64,000 nucleotides of DNA from Agromyces rhizosphaerae (GTDB lineage Bacteria; Actinomycetota; Actinomycetes; Actinomycetales; Microbacteriaceae): assembly GCF_027925245.1 (NCBI RefSeq), contig NZ_BSDP01000001.1, positions 248,001 through 312,000 on the forward strand, read 5' to 3'. Below the pieces are notes generated by a model that was not told where the DNA came from, ran no database searches, and saw nothing but the letters and a program-made list of their open reading frames with translations. Shown piece after piece: positions 35,858 through 48,312 of the stretch (positions are counted from its first letter, which is position 1; each line of letters opens with the position of its first letter). A program made the position numbers and the translations under genes.

Positions 35858-37138
35858 TCAGGCCGTGTCGTCGGCGACCGCGATCGCACCCGTCGCGTAG
35901 GACAGCACCTGTCCGCCGCGCTGGCGCGCGCGGTCGATCGCGACGGTCGCCGCGGTGAGCCCGAGGCCGGCGATCGTGAAGCCGAGGCCGATCCAGATCG
36001 GCGACACGAAGCCGAGGCCGGCGGCGATCGCCGCGCCGCCCGCGGCGGCGCCGAGGCTGTTGCCGAGGTTCAGCGCCGAGTGGTTGAGCGCGGCGGCGAT
36101 CGACTGGCTGTCGCCGGCGACGTCCATGAGCCGCGCCTGGATGACCGGCGACAGCGCGGCCGCCGCGGCGCCGACCACGAGCGCGCCGACGATGAGCCCG
36201 GGCGGCCAGGCCGCGACGAGCCCGAGGGCCGCGAGCGCGAGCGCCAGCGCCACGAAGTAGCCGCGCAGCGAGCGCCGCACGCTGCGGTCGGCGCTCCAGC
36301 CGCCGAGCAGGTTGCCGATCGTCATGCCGACGCCCACGACCATGAGGACGACCGGCACCCACGACGCGGGCAGCCCGGCGACCTCGGTCGCGAGCGGTGC
36401 GATGTAGGTGTACATGGCGAAGAACCCGCCGAAGCCGATCGAGCCGATGCCGAGGGCGAGCCAGACCTGCACCCGGCGGAAGGCCCCGAGCTCGCGCCGG
36501 ATCGACGCGGATGCGTCCCCCGGCTGCCACGGCACCACGAGTGCGATCGCGACGAAGGTGAGCGCGAAGATCCCGGCGACCGCGAGGTACGCGACACGCC
36601 AGGTGGTCTGCTGCCCGAGCCAGGTGATCGCGGGCACGCCGATCACGTTGGCGATGGTGAGGCCGGAGAGCACGAGCGCGACGCCGCGGGCGCGCTTGCC
36701 CGGGCCCATCAGGCTCGCGGCCACCAGCGAGGCGATGCCGAAGTACGCCCCGTGCGGCACGGCGGCGAAGAATCGCGCGACGAGCACGAGCCCGAACGTG
36801 GGCAGCAGCGCCGAGGCGACCGTGCCGAGCGTGAACGCGGCCACCAGCCAGAGCAGGAGCTGCTTCCGGGGCCAGCGGGCCGCCGCCGCGGCGATCGTCG
36901 GCGCACCCACGACCACGCCGAGCGCGTACGCCGAGATCAGCCAGCCCGCCTGGGCGATGGCCTCCTCGGGCGCGGTCGCGTTGAGCGCGGGCAGCAGGTC
37001 TGCGGCGAGTTCGGGCAGGAGGCCCATGGCCACGAACTCGGTCGCGCCGATGCCGAAGCCGCCCATCGCGAGGGCGAGCAGGGCGAGACGGATGCGGGCC
37101 GGCGACCACGTCGTCGGCCCGTGTGCAGCGGGGTTCAC
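35858..37138 (-). CDS. MFS transporter (DHA1 type exporter)
   Basis: 426 residues with about 12 hydrophobic helices and family motifs GIGATEFVAMGLLPELAADL at the start and WPRKQLLLWLVAAF in the loop after helix 2. Resembles the AraJ/PbuE group of sugar or drug exporters. GTG 37138 is chosen since a TAGACT -10 lies 7 nt before it. The gene converges with the response regulator with about 35 bp between stops, which hold only weak hairpins. Confidence 0.85.
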   Translation of the reverse strand: MNPAAHGPTTWSPARIRLALLALAMGGFGIGATEFVAMGLLPELAADLLPALNATAPEEAIAQAGWLISAYALGVVVGAPTIAAAAARWPRKQLLLWLVAAFTLGTVASALLPTFGLVLVARFFAAVPHGAYFGIASLVAASLMGPGKRARGVALVLSGLTIANVIGVPAITWLGQQTTWRVAYLAVAGIFALTFVAIALVVPWQPGDASASIRRELGAFRRVQVWLALGIGSIGFGGFFAMYTYIAPLATEVAGLPASWVPVVLMVVGVGMTIGNLLGGWSADRSVRRSLRGYFVALALALAALGLVAAWPPGLIVGALVVGAAAAALSPVIQARLMDVAGDSQSIAAALNHSALNLGNSLGAAAGGAAIAAGLGFVSPIWIGLGFTIAGLGLTAATVAIDRARQRGGQVLSYATGAIAVADDTA

Positions 37139-37145
37139 GCGGGCG

Positions 37146-37151
37146 AGTCTA
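37146..37151 (-). promoter_or_regulatory. -10 element of the MFS gene (leaderless)
   Basis: TAGACT, 7 nt before GTG 37138; supports that start. Confidence 0.45.
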
Positions 37152-37224
37152 CGTGCGATCGAATCGATTCGACAAGCTCGGATGCGGGAGGGCCGCCGGG
37201 TCCGCGCACGGCGGCCCGCCGCGG

Positions 37225-37527
37225 TCAGTCCTCGAGCGCGCGCTCCAGCCGCTCGAGCTTGCCGTCGAGCTCTCCCGAGTACCCGGGGCGGATGTCGGCC
37301 TTCAGCACGAGCGACACGCGGGACCCGAACGGCGCGACCGCCTCGGTCGCGCGCCGGACGACGTCGAAGACCTCGTCCCACTCCCCCTCGAGGGTCGTGA
37401 ACATCGCGTCCGTGCGGTTCGGCAGGCCCGACTCCCGGACCACCTTCACCGCGGCCGCGACCGCGTCGTGCACCGACCCGTCGGCGCGGCCCGTTCCGCT
37501 CGGCGCGACCGAGAATGCGACCAGCAT
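37225..37527 (-). CDS. MTH1187/YkoF-family thiamine-binding protein
   Basis: 100 residues of the ferredoxin-like thiamine-binding family: MLVAFSVAPSG, SVHDAVAAAVKVVRESGLP, MFTTLEGEWDEVFDVVRRA and VSLVLKADIRPG. The ATG shares one base with the stop of the upstream GT87 gene (TGATG), so it is translationally coupled. Confidence 0.85.
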   Translation of the reverse strand: MLVAFSVAPSGTGRADGSVHDAVAAAVKVVRESGLPNRTDAMFTTLEGEWDEVFDVVRRATEAVAPFGSRVSLVLKADIRPGYSGELDGKLERLERALED

Positions 37528-38798
37528 CAGGCGACCTCCCGTCTCCGCGCCCCACTCTTCCACACGGCGTGCACCGACCACGCCAGCACCGCGAGCTCGA
37601 GGAGCGCCTTGGTCGTCAGCACGAGCACGAACGCCGGGTCGGCGACGAGCAGCCGATCGTACAGGTACGGGTAGAGCACCTGCGTGAAGCCGGCGATGGC
37701 CGCCACCAGCAGCGCGGGCGGGGCGAACCGCGCCGTGCGGATGCAGAGCCCGAGCACGATCGGCGCCGCGAGCCAGGTGACGAACTGCGGCGAGCCGACC
37801 TTGTTCGCCACGAGCAGCACGCTCACGAGCGCGAGCGACAGCGGCGGCATGAGCGCACCGAACGCAGCGCCGCGGCGCACCGCGACGACCCCCACGGCGA
37901 GCACCGCGACGAGCAGCACCGCCATCAGCGGGGTCAGTGCGGACGCGACCGCGTCGACGCCCGGCCCGTGGACCTGCCACGTCACGATCCGGGTGTCGAA
38001 CGCGACCCGGACCTCCCGCGACCCGGCGACGATCGCCCAGAGCCAGGGCACGGCCGCCGGCGACTCGACCTGCAGCCCCCGTGCCCCCTGCTCGCCGAGG
38101 AACCCGAACACGGCCCAGGTGCCGCCCGCCAGCACGCTCCCGGCCAGCACCGTCGCCGAGACGACGAGCGCGACCAGCACGACCTCGACCCGCCGCCGCG
38201 ACGCCGTCACGAGGGCGAACCCGAGCGCGGCGGGCCAGACCTTGATCCACATCGCGGCCGCGAGCAGCGCGGCCGAGACCCGCGGGCGGCCGGCCGCCCA
38301 GAGCAGCGCCACGATCGCGATCGGCGCGGTGATCGCGTCGATGCGCCCGAGCGCGACGGGCCCCAGCAGGGCGAGGAAGGCCAGCCACCACCAGGCCGCG
38401 AGCCCGCGCGTGCGCGACGGGCCACGCCACCCGAGGAGGATCGCGAACGCGAGGCCGTCCAGCGCGATCACGATCGCGAACCAGAGCGCGGGCATCCACT
38501 CCGCGCCGAGGGCGAACGCCGCCGCCATGGGGACGAGTGCGAGCCCCGGGTAGACCCACGCCACGTCGATGCCGACGATCCCCGCGCCGTCCGCGGCCCG
38601 CTGCATCCACGCGGTGTACACCACCGTGACGTCGTTGAAGACGGCACCGGGCGCATGCAGCCCGATCAGCACGAGGCCGACGTGCACGACGACGAACGCG
38701 GCCCAGAGGCCCGGCCTGCCCGCGATCGCGCGCGCGAGCGGCGACCGGGGCGACCCCTCGAGCCGCCCCGGGGGCATGCGAGCGGCCTCCTCGACCAT
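37527..38798 (-). CDS. Glycosyltransferase family 87 (DUF2029) membrane protein
   Basis: 423 residues with about 11 hydrophobic helices. VFNDVTVVYTAW near residue 55 holds the acidic residue expected in the first luminal loop of GT-C enzymes, and VGSPQFVTWLAAP is typical of actinobacterial alpha-mannosyltransferase-like DUF2029 proteins using polyprenyl-phosphate donors. A TAGGCT element lies 7 nt before ATG 38798. Confidence 0.75.
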   Translation of the reverse strand: MVEEAARMPPGRLEGSPRSPLARAIAGRPGLWAAFVVVHVGLVLIGLHAPGAVFNDVTVVYTAWMQRAADGAGIVGIDVAWVYPGLALVPMAAAFALGAEWMPALWFAIVIALDGLAFAILLGWRGPSRTRGLAAWWWLAFLALLGPVALGRIDAITAPIAIVALLWAAGRPRVSAALLAAAMWIKVWPAALGFALVTASRRRVEVVLVALVVSATVLAGSVLAGGTWAVFGFLGEQGARGLQVESPAAVPWLWAIVAGSREVRVAFDTRIVTWQVHGPGVDAVASALTPLMAVLLVAVLAVGVVAVRRGAAFGALMPPLSLALVSVLLVANKVGSPQFVTWLAAPIVLGLCIRTARFAPPALLVAAIAGFTQVLYPYLYDRLLVADPAFVLVLTTKALLELAVLAWSVHAVWKSGARRREVA

Positions 38799-38805
38799 GG
38801 CGGCC

Positions 38806-38811
38806 AGCCTA
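38806..38811 (-). promoter_or_regulatory. -10 element of the GT87 gene (leaderless)
   Basis: TAGGCT, 7 nt before ATG 38798; the hexamer includes the stop codon of the upstream gene. Confidence 0.45.
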
Positions 38812-39660
38812 GCGACGGTCGGCGACCAGCCCCGCGATCACGCGCGGGACCGCCTCGGCCACGTCGAGCGCCACGATCGGGCCGCCGCGCGAGGCCTCCC
38901 GCGCGGCCAGGCCGTGCACGGCCGCGGCCGTGGCGGCGAGCGGCGCGAGCACCGAGGCATCCGCCGCCAGCTCGGCATGGTGCGTCGCGAGCAGGGCCCC
39001 GAGGATGCCGCCGAGCACGTCCCCCGCGCCCGCGGTCGCGAGCCACGGGGTCGCGAGCGCGACGCGCAGGCGCGCTCCCCCCGGTGCGGCCACGTGGGTC
39101 GCTGCGCCCTTCAGCAGCACCACGAGCCCGGTCGCCTCGGCCGCGCGCACCGCCCAGTCGCCCGGATTCGCGGCGACCTCCTCGACCGTCGCCCCGACGC
39201 CGTGCACGGCGAGCAGCCCGACCAGCTCCCGGTGGTGGGGCGTGACCACGACCGGGCCCGTCCCCTCCCCAGCGAGGTCGAGCACGCCGGCGTCGACCGC
39301 CGCGGGCAGGCCCGAGGCGAGCGCCTCGCGCAGTTCGCCGTCCAGCCGTGCGGAGCGGCGGGCCGGGTCCATGCCCGATCCGAGCAGCCACGCCTGCACG
39401 CGCCCCTCCTGCGCCACGGCCTCGGGGCGACGTGCGAGCACGGCGTCGCGCGCCCGCGAGGGCCCCAGGTACCGGATCATGCCCACGCCGGCGCGCGCCG
39501 CGCCCTCGACGCCGAGCACCGCCGCGCCGGGGTACTCGTCCGAGCCGGTCCGCACGCCGAGCACGCCCCGGCGGTACTTGTCGTCGGATGCGCCGGGCAC
39601 GGCGATCCAGCGCGCGGCATCCGCCGCCGTGAAGTCGCGCCAGCCGTCGTCCACGCCCAT
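38809..39660 (-). CDS. nnrD: ADP/ATP-dependent (S)-NAD(P)H-hydrate dehydratase
   Basis: Repairs hydrated NAD(P)H. 283 residues, ribokinase-like fold: SDDKYRRGVLGVRTGSDEYPG at the start, WLLGSGMD, VVVTPHHREL, VLLKGAATHV and the nucleotide/catalytic LATAGAGDVLGGILGALLA. The epimerase domain fused in E. coli is missing, so the enzyme is the stand-alone dehydratase form. Leaderless -10 TATCGT 6 nt before the ATG. Confidence 0.9.
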   Translation of the reverse strand: MGVDDGWRDFTAADAARWIAVPGASDDKYRRGVLGVRTGSDEYPGAAVLGVEGAARAGVGMIRYLGPSRARDAVLARRPEAVAQEGRVQAWLLGSGMDPARRSARLDGELREALASGLPAAVDAGVLDLAGEGTGPVVVTPHHRELVGLLAVHGVGATVEEVAANPGDWAVRAAEATGLVVLLKGAATHVAAPGGARLRVALATPWLATAGAGDVLGGILGALLATHHAELAADASVLAPLAATAAAVHGLAAREASRGGPIVALDVAEAVPRVIAGLVADRR

Positions 39661-39666
39661 GGCCCC

Positions 39667-39672
39667 ACGATA
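39667..39672 (-). promoter_or_regulatory. -10 element of nnrD (leaderless)
   Basis: TATCGT, 6 nt before ATG 39660. Confidence 0.45.
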
Positions 39673-39714
39673 GGTCGCGCACGAGGCGCGCGACAGCCCG
39701 CGCCGCGCGCCGCC

Positions 39715-40287
39715 TCAGCGGAAGCGGCCGAGGCGGATGCCCGCGAGGGCGAGCGCGGCGATCGACTCGCCGTCGCGGATCTCCCCCGCGGCGATCATCG
39801 ACAGCGCCTCGCCGAAGGGCACCCAGCGCACCTCGGCGATGCCCTCCTCCGCCTGGGTTGCGCCGGCGTCGCCCGTTTCCTCGAGGCTGCGCGCGAGGAA
39901 CACGTGCTCGGGGGCGTCCGCGATGCCGTTCAGCGCGTCCATGCCGCCCAGGCGCACCCATTCGCCCGCCGCGAGCCCGGTCTCCTCGGCGAGCTCGCGC
40001 TGGGCGGCGACCAGCGGGGCCTCACCGTCGGTGCCGCCCGCGGGCACCTCCCACGACCACGTCCCGGTCGGGTAGCGCGCGAGCGACACCAGGCAGACCC
40101 GCTCGTCGGCGTCGAGCGCGACCACGAAGACGGCCGGGTGCCGCATCTCGACGACGCCGTAGATGCCGCGGCCGTGCGGCCCCTCGACCTGGTCCTCGCG
40201 CACCCGGATCCAGCGGTTCTCGTACGCCACGCGCGACTCGAGCGTGCGCCACGGCCTGCGCCCGCCGCCCTCCGGCTCGTGCGGCAC
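39715..40287 (-). CDS. NUDIX hydrolase (ADP-ribose pyrophosphatase-like)
   Basis: 190 residues with a Nudix box GGTDGEAPLVAAQRELAEET, one residue shorter than the textbook spacing between first Gly and Glu, as in many actinobacterial ADP-ribose-type members. N-terminal YENRWIRVREDQV and SWEVPAGG fit that subfamily. GTG start, 1 bp after the upstream CorC-type gene stop, so co-transcribed. Confidence 0.85.
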   Translation of the reverse strand: MPHEPEGGGRRPWRTLESRVAYENRWIRVREDQVEGPHGRGIYGVVEMRHPAVFVVALDADERVCLVSLARYPTGTWSWEVPAGGTDGEAPLVAAQRELAEETGLAAGEWVRLGGMDALNGIADAPEHVFLARSLEETGDAGATQAEEGIAEVRWVPFGEALSMIAAGEIRDGESIAALALAGIRLGRFR

Positions 40288-40288
40288 C

Positions 40289-41318
40289 CTAGACCCGCCT
40301 CGTCGCGTCCTGCACCTCGCCGACGAGCTCCTCGATGATGTCCTCGAGGAAGAGCACGCCCGTGGTCGCGCCCTCGGCGTCGAACGCGCGCGCCAGGTGC
40401 GAGCCCGTGCGGCGCATCGTCGCGAGCGCGTCCTCGAGGTCGGTCCCGTCGTAGATCGACACCAGCTGGCGCACGAACTTCTGCGGGATCGGCTCGTCGA
40501 ACTCGTGGTCGTGGAGGTCGATGACGTCCTTCAGGTGCACGTAGCCCGCGGGCTCGCCCGAGCCGTCGCAGATGACGTAGCGCGAGAAGCCGCGGCGCGC
40601 CACCGCGCGCTCGACGTCGCCGGGGGTGCCCTCGGGCCCGAAGCAGACGAGCTCGTCGAGCGGCAGCGCAACGTCGCGGACGACCTTGGTCGTGAACTCG
40701 AACACGCCCGAGAGCGTGCCGCTGGAGTCCTCCAGCATGCCCTCGCGACGCGACTGGTCGACGATCGTCTGCACCTCGTCGAGCGTGTACGTGCTCGTCG
40801 CCTCGTCCTTCGGCTCGACGCGGAACAGGCGCACCACGCCGTTCGCGGTCGCGTTCAGCGCGACGATCACCGGGCGGAACACGCGCGCCGTGAACACCAG
40901 CGGCGGGGCGAGCAGCAGCACGGCCCGGTCGGGCATCGAGAAGGAGAGGTTCTTGGGCACCATCTCGCCCAGCACGACGTGCAGGTACGACACGAGCACC
41001 AGCGCGATCACGAACGCGATCACGCCGATGACCTCCTCCGACCAGCCGGTGAGGGCGAGCGGGATCTCGAGCAGGTGGTGGATCGCCGGCTCGGACACGT
41101 TCAGGATGAGCAGCGAGCAGATCGTGATGCCGAGCTGGCTCATCGCGAGCATGAGCGTCGCGTGCTCCATCGCCCAGAGCGCCGTGCGGGCGCGGCGGTG
41201 GCCCGCCTCGGCGAGCGGCTCGATCTGGGAGCGGCGCGCGGAGATCACGGCGAACTCCGCGCCGACGAAGAAGGCGTTGCCGGCCAGCAGCACGAACAGC
41301 CAGGCGATTCCGGCCCAG

Positions 41319-41326
<8 letters not shown>
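40289..41326 (-). CDS. CNNM/CorC-type protein (hemolysin C family)
   Basis: 345 residues: DUF21 membrane domain with about four helices (residues 5-155; ISARRSQIEPLAEAGHRRA, GEMVPKNLS), then a CBS pair (about 205-330), with a C-terminus ending after EDIIEELVGEV and no CorC_HlyC domain. Members are linked to Mg or Co efflux or envelope maintenance. Its start overlaps the upstream paralog by 8 bp. Confidence 0.9.
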
Positions 41327-42627
<1,301 letters not shown>

Positions 42628-42635
<8 letters not shown>

Positions 42636-42711
42636 TCGCACCCGACCGATCGTTCACGGGCAGGGGTCTGTGACCAGGGGAACTGGGACTGGAACTGGGA
42701 GGGTCGTCCAT
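42628..42711 (-). CDS. Short leader ORF overlapping the CorC-type start
   Basis: 27 codons, Pro/Ser-rich at the start, ending 8 nt inside the CorC-type gene. Its ATG lies just after a TATACT -10 element. The two reading frames overlap as ATGCCTGA, a layout for coupled translation. Unsupported by homology. Confidence 0.35.
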
Positions 42712-42721
42712 CGTGGACGCA

Positions 42722-42727
42722 AGTATA
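42722..42727 (-). promoter_or_regulatory. -10 element of the CorC/CorC/NUDIX operon
   Basis: TATACT, one of the strongest matches in the window, in an AT-richer gap after guaB1. The implied transcript starts a few bases before the leader ORF. Confidence 0.5.
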
Positions 42728-42801
42728 ACCGCGCCCGGCCGTGCATCGGCACGGATGTCACGCGATGGTCACGTGCGGCGCCGGCACGGCGCATCCGCCC
42801 G

Positions 42802-44241
42802 CTACCAGCTGACCGGCAGCGCCTTGCCCTCCTCGTAGCCGGCCGCCGACTGGATGCCGACGAGCGCACGCTCGTGGAACTCGGCGACGGTGTGCGCGCC
42901 GGCGTAGGTGAACGAGCTGCGCACGCCCGTGGTGATCATGTCGAGCAGGTCCTCGATCGACGGGCGCAGCGGGTCGAGCGAGATCCGCGACGACGAGATG
43001 CCCTCGGCGAACAGCTCCTTGCGCGCGAGCTCGTACGGCGAGAGCCGGTCGAACCGCTCGCGCACGGCCTTCGTCGACGCCATGCCCCAGCTCTCCTTGA
43101 ACCAGCCGCCGTCGGGACCGGTGCGGAGCCGACCGGGCGCCTCGAGGGTACCGGCGAACCAGGAGCCGATCATGACGGATGCCGCGCCGGCGGCCAGTGC
43201 CAGCGCGACGTCCCTCGGGTAGCGCACGCCTCCGTCGGCCCAGACGCGCGCGCCGGCCTCGCGGGCCGCCTCCGCGGTCTCGAGCACCGCGGAGAACTGC
43301 GGCCGGCCGACCGCGGTCATCATTCGCGTGGTGCACATCGCCCCCGGGCCGACGCCGACCTTGACGATGTCGGCGCCCGCGCCGACGAGGTCGGCCACGG
43401 CCTGCTCGGTGACGACGTTGCCCGCGGCCACCGGCACCTCGATGCCCGCCTCGCGCACGGCGCGGATCGCGCCCACCATGCCGTCCTGGTGCCCGTGCGC
43501 CGTGTCGACCACCAGCACGTCGACGCCCGCCGCGACGAGCGCGCGGGCCTTGCCCGCCACGTCGCCGTTGATGCCGATCGCCGCCGCGACGCGCAGCCGA
43601 CCGTCGGCGTCGAGCGCGGGCGTGTAGATCGTGCCGCGCAGCGCGCTGCGCCGACTGAGCGTGCCGACCACCTCGCCGTGCGCGAGCACCGGCGCGAACT
43701 CGAGCTCGGCGTCGACCATCAGGTCGAAGGCGGCGCGCGGCGACTCCACGTCGTCCGCGTCGAGCGCGGGGAGCGCGCCGTGCACGAGGTCGCCGAGCCG
43801 TGCGTCGTGCAGGGCGGAGGCCAGCCGGGTCGCGGGGATGCAGCCGGCGTAGGCGCCGTCGCCGTCGTGCAGCACGAGGCCGTGGCCGTCGACGGGCGCG
43901 ATGACCTCGAGGGCGTCGGCGACCGTGGCATCCGCATCGAAGTCGTAGGGCGTGTCGAACCGGGGCGACTGCGCCTTGACCCACCGGATGGCGCGGTCGA
44001 GGTCCTGCAGGTGCATGTCCTGCGGGAGCACGCCGAGCCCGCCGCGGCGCGCGAGGGTGGCCGCGAGCCGAGGGCCGGTGACCGAGTTCATGTTCGCCGA
44101 GACGATCGGCAGCGTCGCGCCGGTGCCGTCCTCCGGCGCGAGGGAGACGTCGAGCCGGCTGGCGACGTCCGACCGGCTCGGAACGAGGAACACGTCCGAG
44201 TAGGTGAGGTCGTGGCTCGGCGTCGTTCGGTAGAACTCCAT
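42802..44241 (-). CDS. guaB1: GuaB1-family IMP dehydrogenase-related protein (probable GMP reductase)
   Basis: 479 residues of the IMPDH/GMPR fold with a CBS-domain pair (about residues 95-205). N-terminal LTYSDVFLVPSRSDV and SANMNSVTG; catalytic Cys loop GVGPGAMCTTRMMTAVG; ADGGVRYPRDVA phosphate-binding segment. The mycobacterial GuaB1 has been shown to act as a GMP reductase with CBS-bound nucleotides regulating it; the same role is inferred here. A TAGCGT -10 is 7 nt before the ATG. Confidence 0.88.
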   Translation of the reverse strand: MEFYRTTPSHDLTYSDVFLVPSRSDVASRLDVSLAPEDGTGATLPIVSANMNSVTGPRLAATLARRGGLGVLPQDMHLQDLDRAIRWVKAQSPRFDTPYDFDADATVADALEVIAPVDGHGLVLHDGDGAYAGCIPATRLASALHDARLGDLVHGALPALDADDVESPRAAFDLMVDAELEFAPVLAHGEVVGTLSRRSALRGTIYTPALDADGRLRVAAAIGINGDVAGKARALVAAGVDVLVVDTAHGHQDGMVGAIRAVREAGIEVPVAAGNVVTEQAVADLVGAGADIVKVGVGPGAMCTTRMMTAVGRPQFSAVLETAEAAREAGARVWADGGVRYPRDVALALAAGAASVMIGSWFAGTLEAPGRLRTGPDGGWFKESWGMASTKAVRERFDRLSPYELARKELFAEGISSSRISLDPLRPSIEDLLDMITTGVRSSFTYAGAHTVAEFHERALVGIQSAAGYEEGKALPVSW

Positions 44242-44248
44242 GCCCGCA

Positions 44249-44254
44249 ACGCTA
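44249..44254 (-). promoter_or_regulatory. -10 element of guaB1 (leaderless)
   Basis: TAGCGT, 7 nt before ATG 44241. Confidence 0.5.
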
Positions 44255-44319
44255 GTCCCTGCGGATGCTGCATCTTCAGGTTCCCCACGGGTGTGCAGCC
44301 CGCTCCACGGGAACGGGTT

Positions 44320-44325
44320 TAGGCT
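44320..44325 (+). promoter_or_regulatory. Candidate -10 of kgd
   Basis: TAGGCT in the divergent guaB1/kgd gap. The leader of about 100 nt contains a perfect 7-bp hairpin GCACTCG-GCAT-CGAGTGC (44378-44395), which would mask an alternative GTG at 44392. Confidence 0.4.
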
Positions 44326-44433
44326 TGTCGCGGCGGGTTCCACGCCTGCGCGCGAGCGCGACGTCCGCCGAGATCGAGCACTCGGCATCGAGTGCATCCC
44401 CCAGCAGCACCGAAGAGAGTGGGCGAAGAGGCT

Positions 44434-48198
<3,765 letters not shown>

Positions 48199-48219
48199 CC
48201 GGCGCCCGCCGGACGCGAA

Positions 48220-48257
48220 CGAGCCGGGTCCCACCCCCTGTGGTCGGACCCGGCTCG
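48220..48257. terminator. Terminator hairpin after kgd
   Basis: CGAGCCGGGTCC (48220-48231) pairs with GGACCCGGCTCG (48246-48257), 14-nt loop. First of two hairpins between the convergent kgd and MMPL genes. Confidence 0.65.
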
Positions 48258-48258
48258 C

Positions 48259-48280
48259 GACGTCCGGTCAACCGGACGTC
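48259..48280. terminator. Second terminator hairpin between kgd and the MMPL gene
   Basis: GACGTCCGGT (48259-48268) and ACCGGACGTC (48271-48280) form a 10-bp perfect stem. It follows the first hairpin by 1 bp, giving a tandem bidirectional barrier. Confidence 0.65.
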
Positions 48281-48312
48281 CTCCCCCCTGGGCGCCCCCT
48301 CAGCGCCCGAGC

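Noticed and set aside
35821..35865. Strong terminator between response regulator and MFS gene
   Set aside because: Only short stems of 5-6 bp (GAATCG/CGATTC and CGGCC/GGCCG) are present, too weak to annotate.
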